A DNA stretch of 27,449 bases from Spirochaetia bacterium. Lineage in GTDB: Bacteria; Spirochaetota; Spirochaetia; PWKH01. The stretch's first letter is position 1. Each line of letters opens with the position of its first letter. A program made the position numbers and the translations under genes. The DNA is taken from contig JAIPFS010000002.1 in assembly GCA_021736545.1 (NCBI GenBank), positions 1 to 27,449 on the forward strand, given 5' to 3'. Under the pieces are notes generated by a model. It had not been told where the DNA came from. It ran no database searches and saw nothing but the letters and a program-made list of their open reading frames with translations. Below are positions 27,449-27,449 of this stretch, piece by piece.

Positions 27449-27449
27449 T

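Overview
The window reads as an AT-rich spirochaete chromosome (Spirochaetota; species not identifiable by eye). Three things point there: a bacterial V/A-type ATPase operon in the order (upstream gene)-A-B-D-I-K; uvrA next to an LptD-like outer-membrane gene, as I recall from Treponema; and a gap-pgk-tpiA-secG block, as I recall from Borrelia. A Cys-lipoprotein with a relaxed lipobox fits too. Gene order comparisons are from memory, not from a search.

Layout. Positions 1-1297 are on the + strand: the last codons of a gene whose C-terminus looks like an outer-membrane barrel strand, then a lipoprotein. A strong bidirectional terminator (1336-1367) separates them from everything else, which lies on the - strand. 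Read in transcription order from the right edge: the tail of a small V-ATPase operon gene, then ATPase subunits A, B, D, I and K (27448-21306); ispG (isoprenoid synthesis) overlapping uvrA (DNA repair), then lptD (outer-membrane assembly); the RNA/signalling block phoH, pgpH, ybeY, corC, whose genes overlap or nearly touch; the glycolytic block gap, pgk, tpiA followed by secG; a flavodoxin-fold protein; a periplasmic parvulin-type foldase; nusB; a DegP/HtrA protease; and a purine phosphoribosyltransferase. There is no gene-free stretch over 300 bases. I see no tRNA, rRNA, CRISPR, insertion sequence, prophage or defence island.

How the genes fit together. The glycolytic enzymes catalyse consecutive steps. 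SecG, the parvulin foldase, DegP and LptD all serve export and envelope quality control. PhoH, YbeY and NusB act on RNA. PgpH is expected to degrade c-di-AMP. Subunit K carries side chains matching the Na+ ligands of the Enterococcus hirae ring, suggesting a sodium-coupled ATPase.

The coding content is ordinary housekeeping. I found no new multi-gene system. The items most worth a second look are non-coding: a tandem palindrome on the gap promoter, a 14-bp inverted repeat built from GAATAC hexamers in the secG leader, and a promoter-plus-terminator leader before ispG. Protein-level oddities are a cysteine-free LptD, motif changes in IspG, and a flavodoxin-like protein without the usual phosphate loop. 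Several starts were moved inward from the longest open frame because a Shine-Dalgarno sequence sits before the internal ATG.
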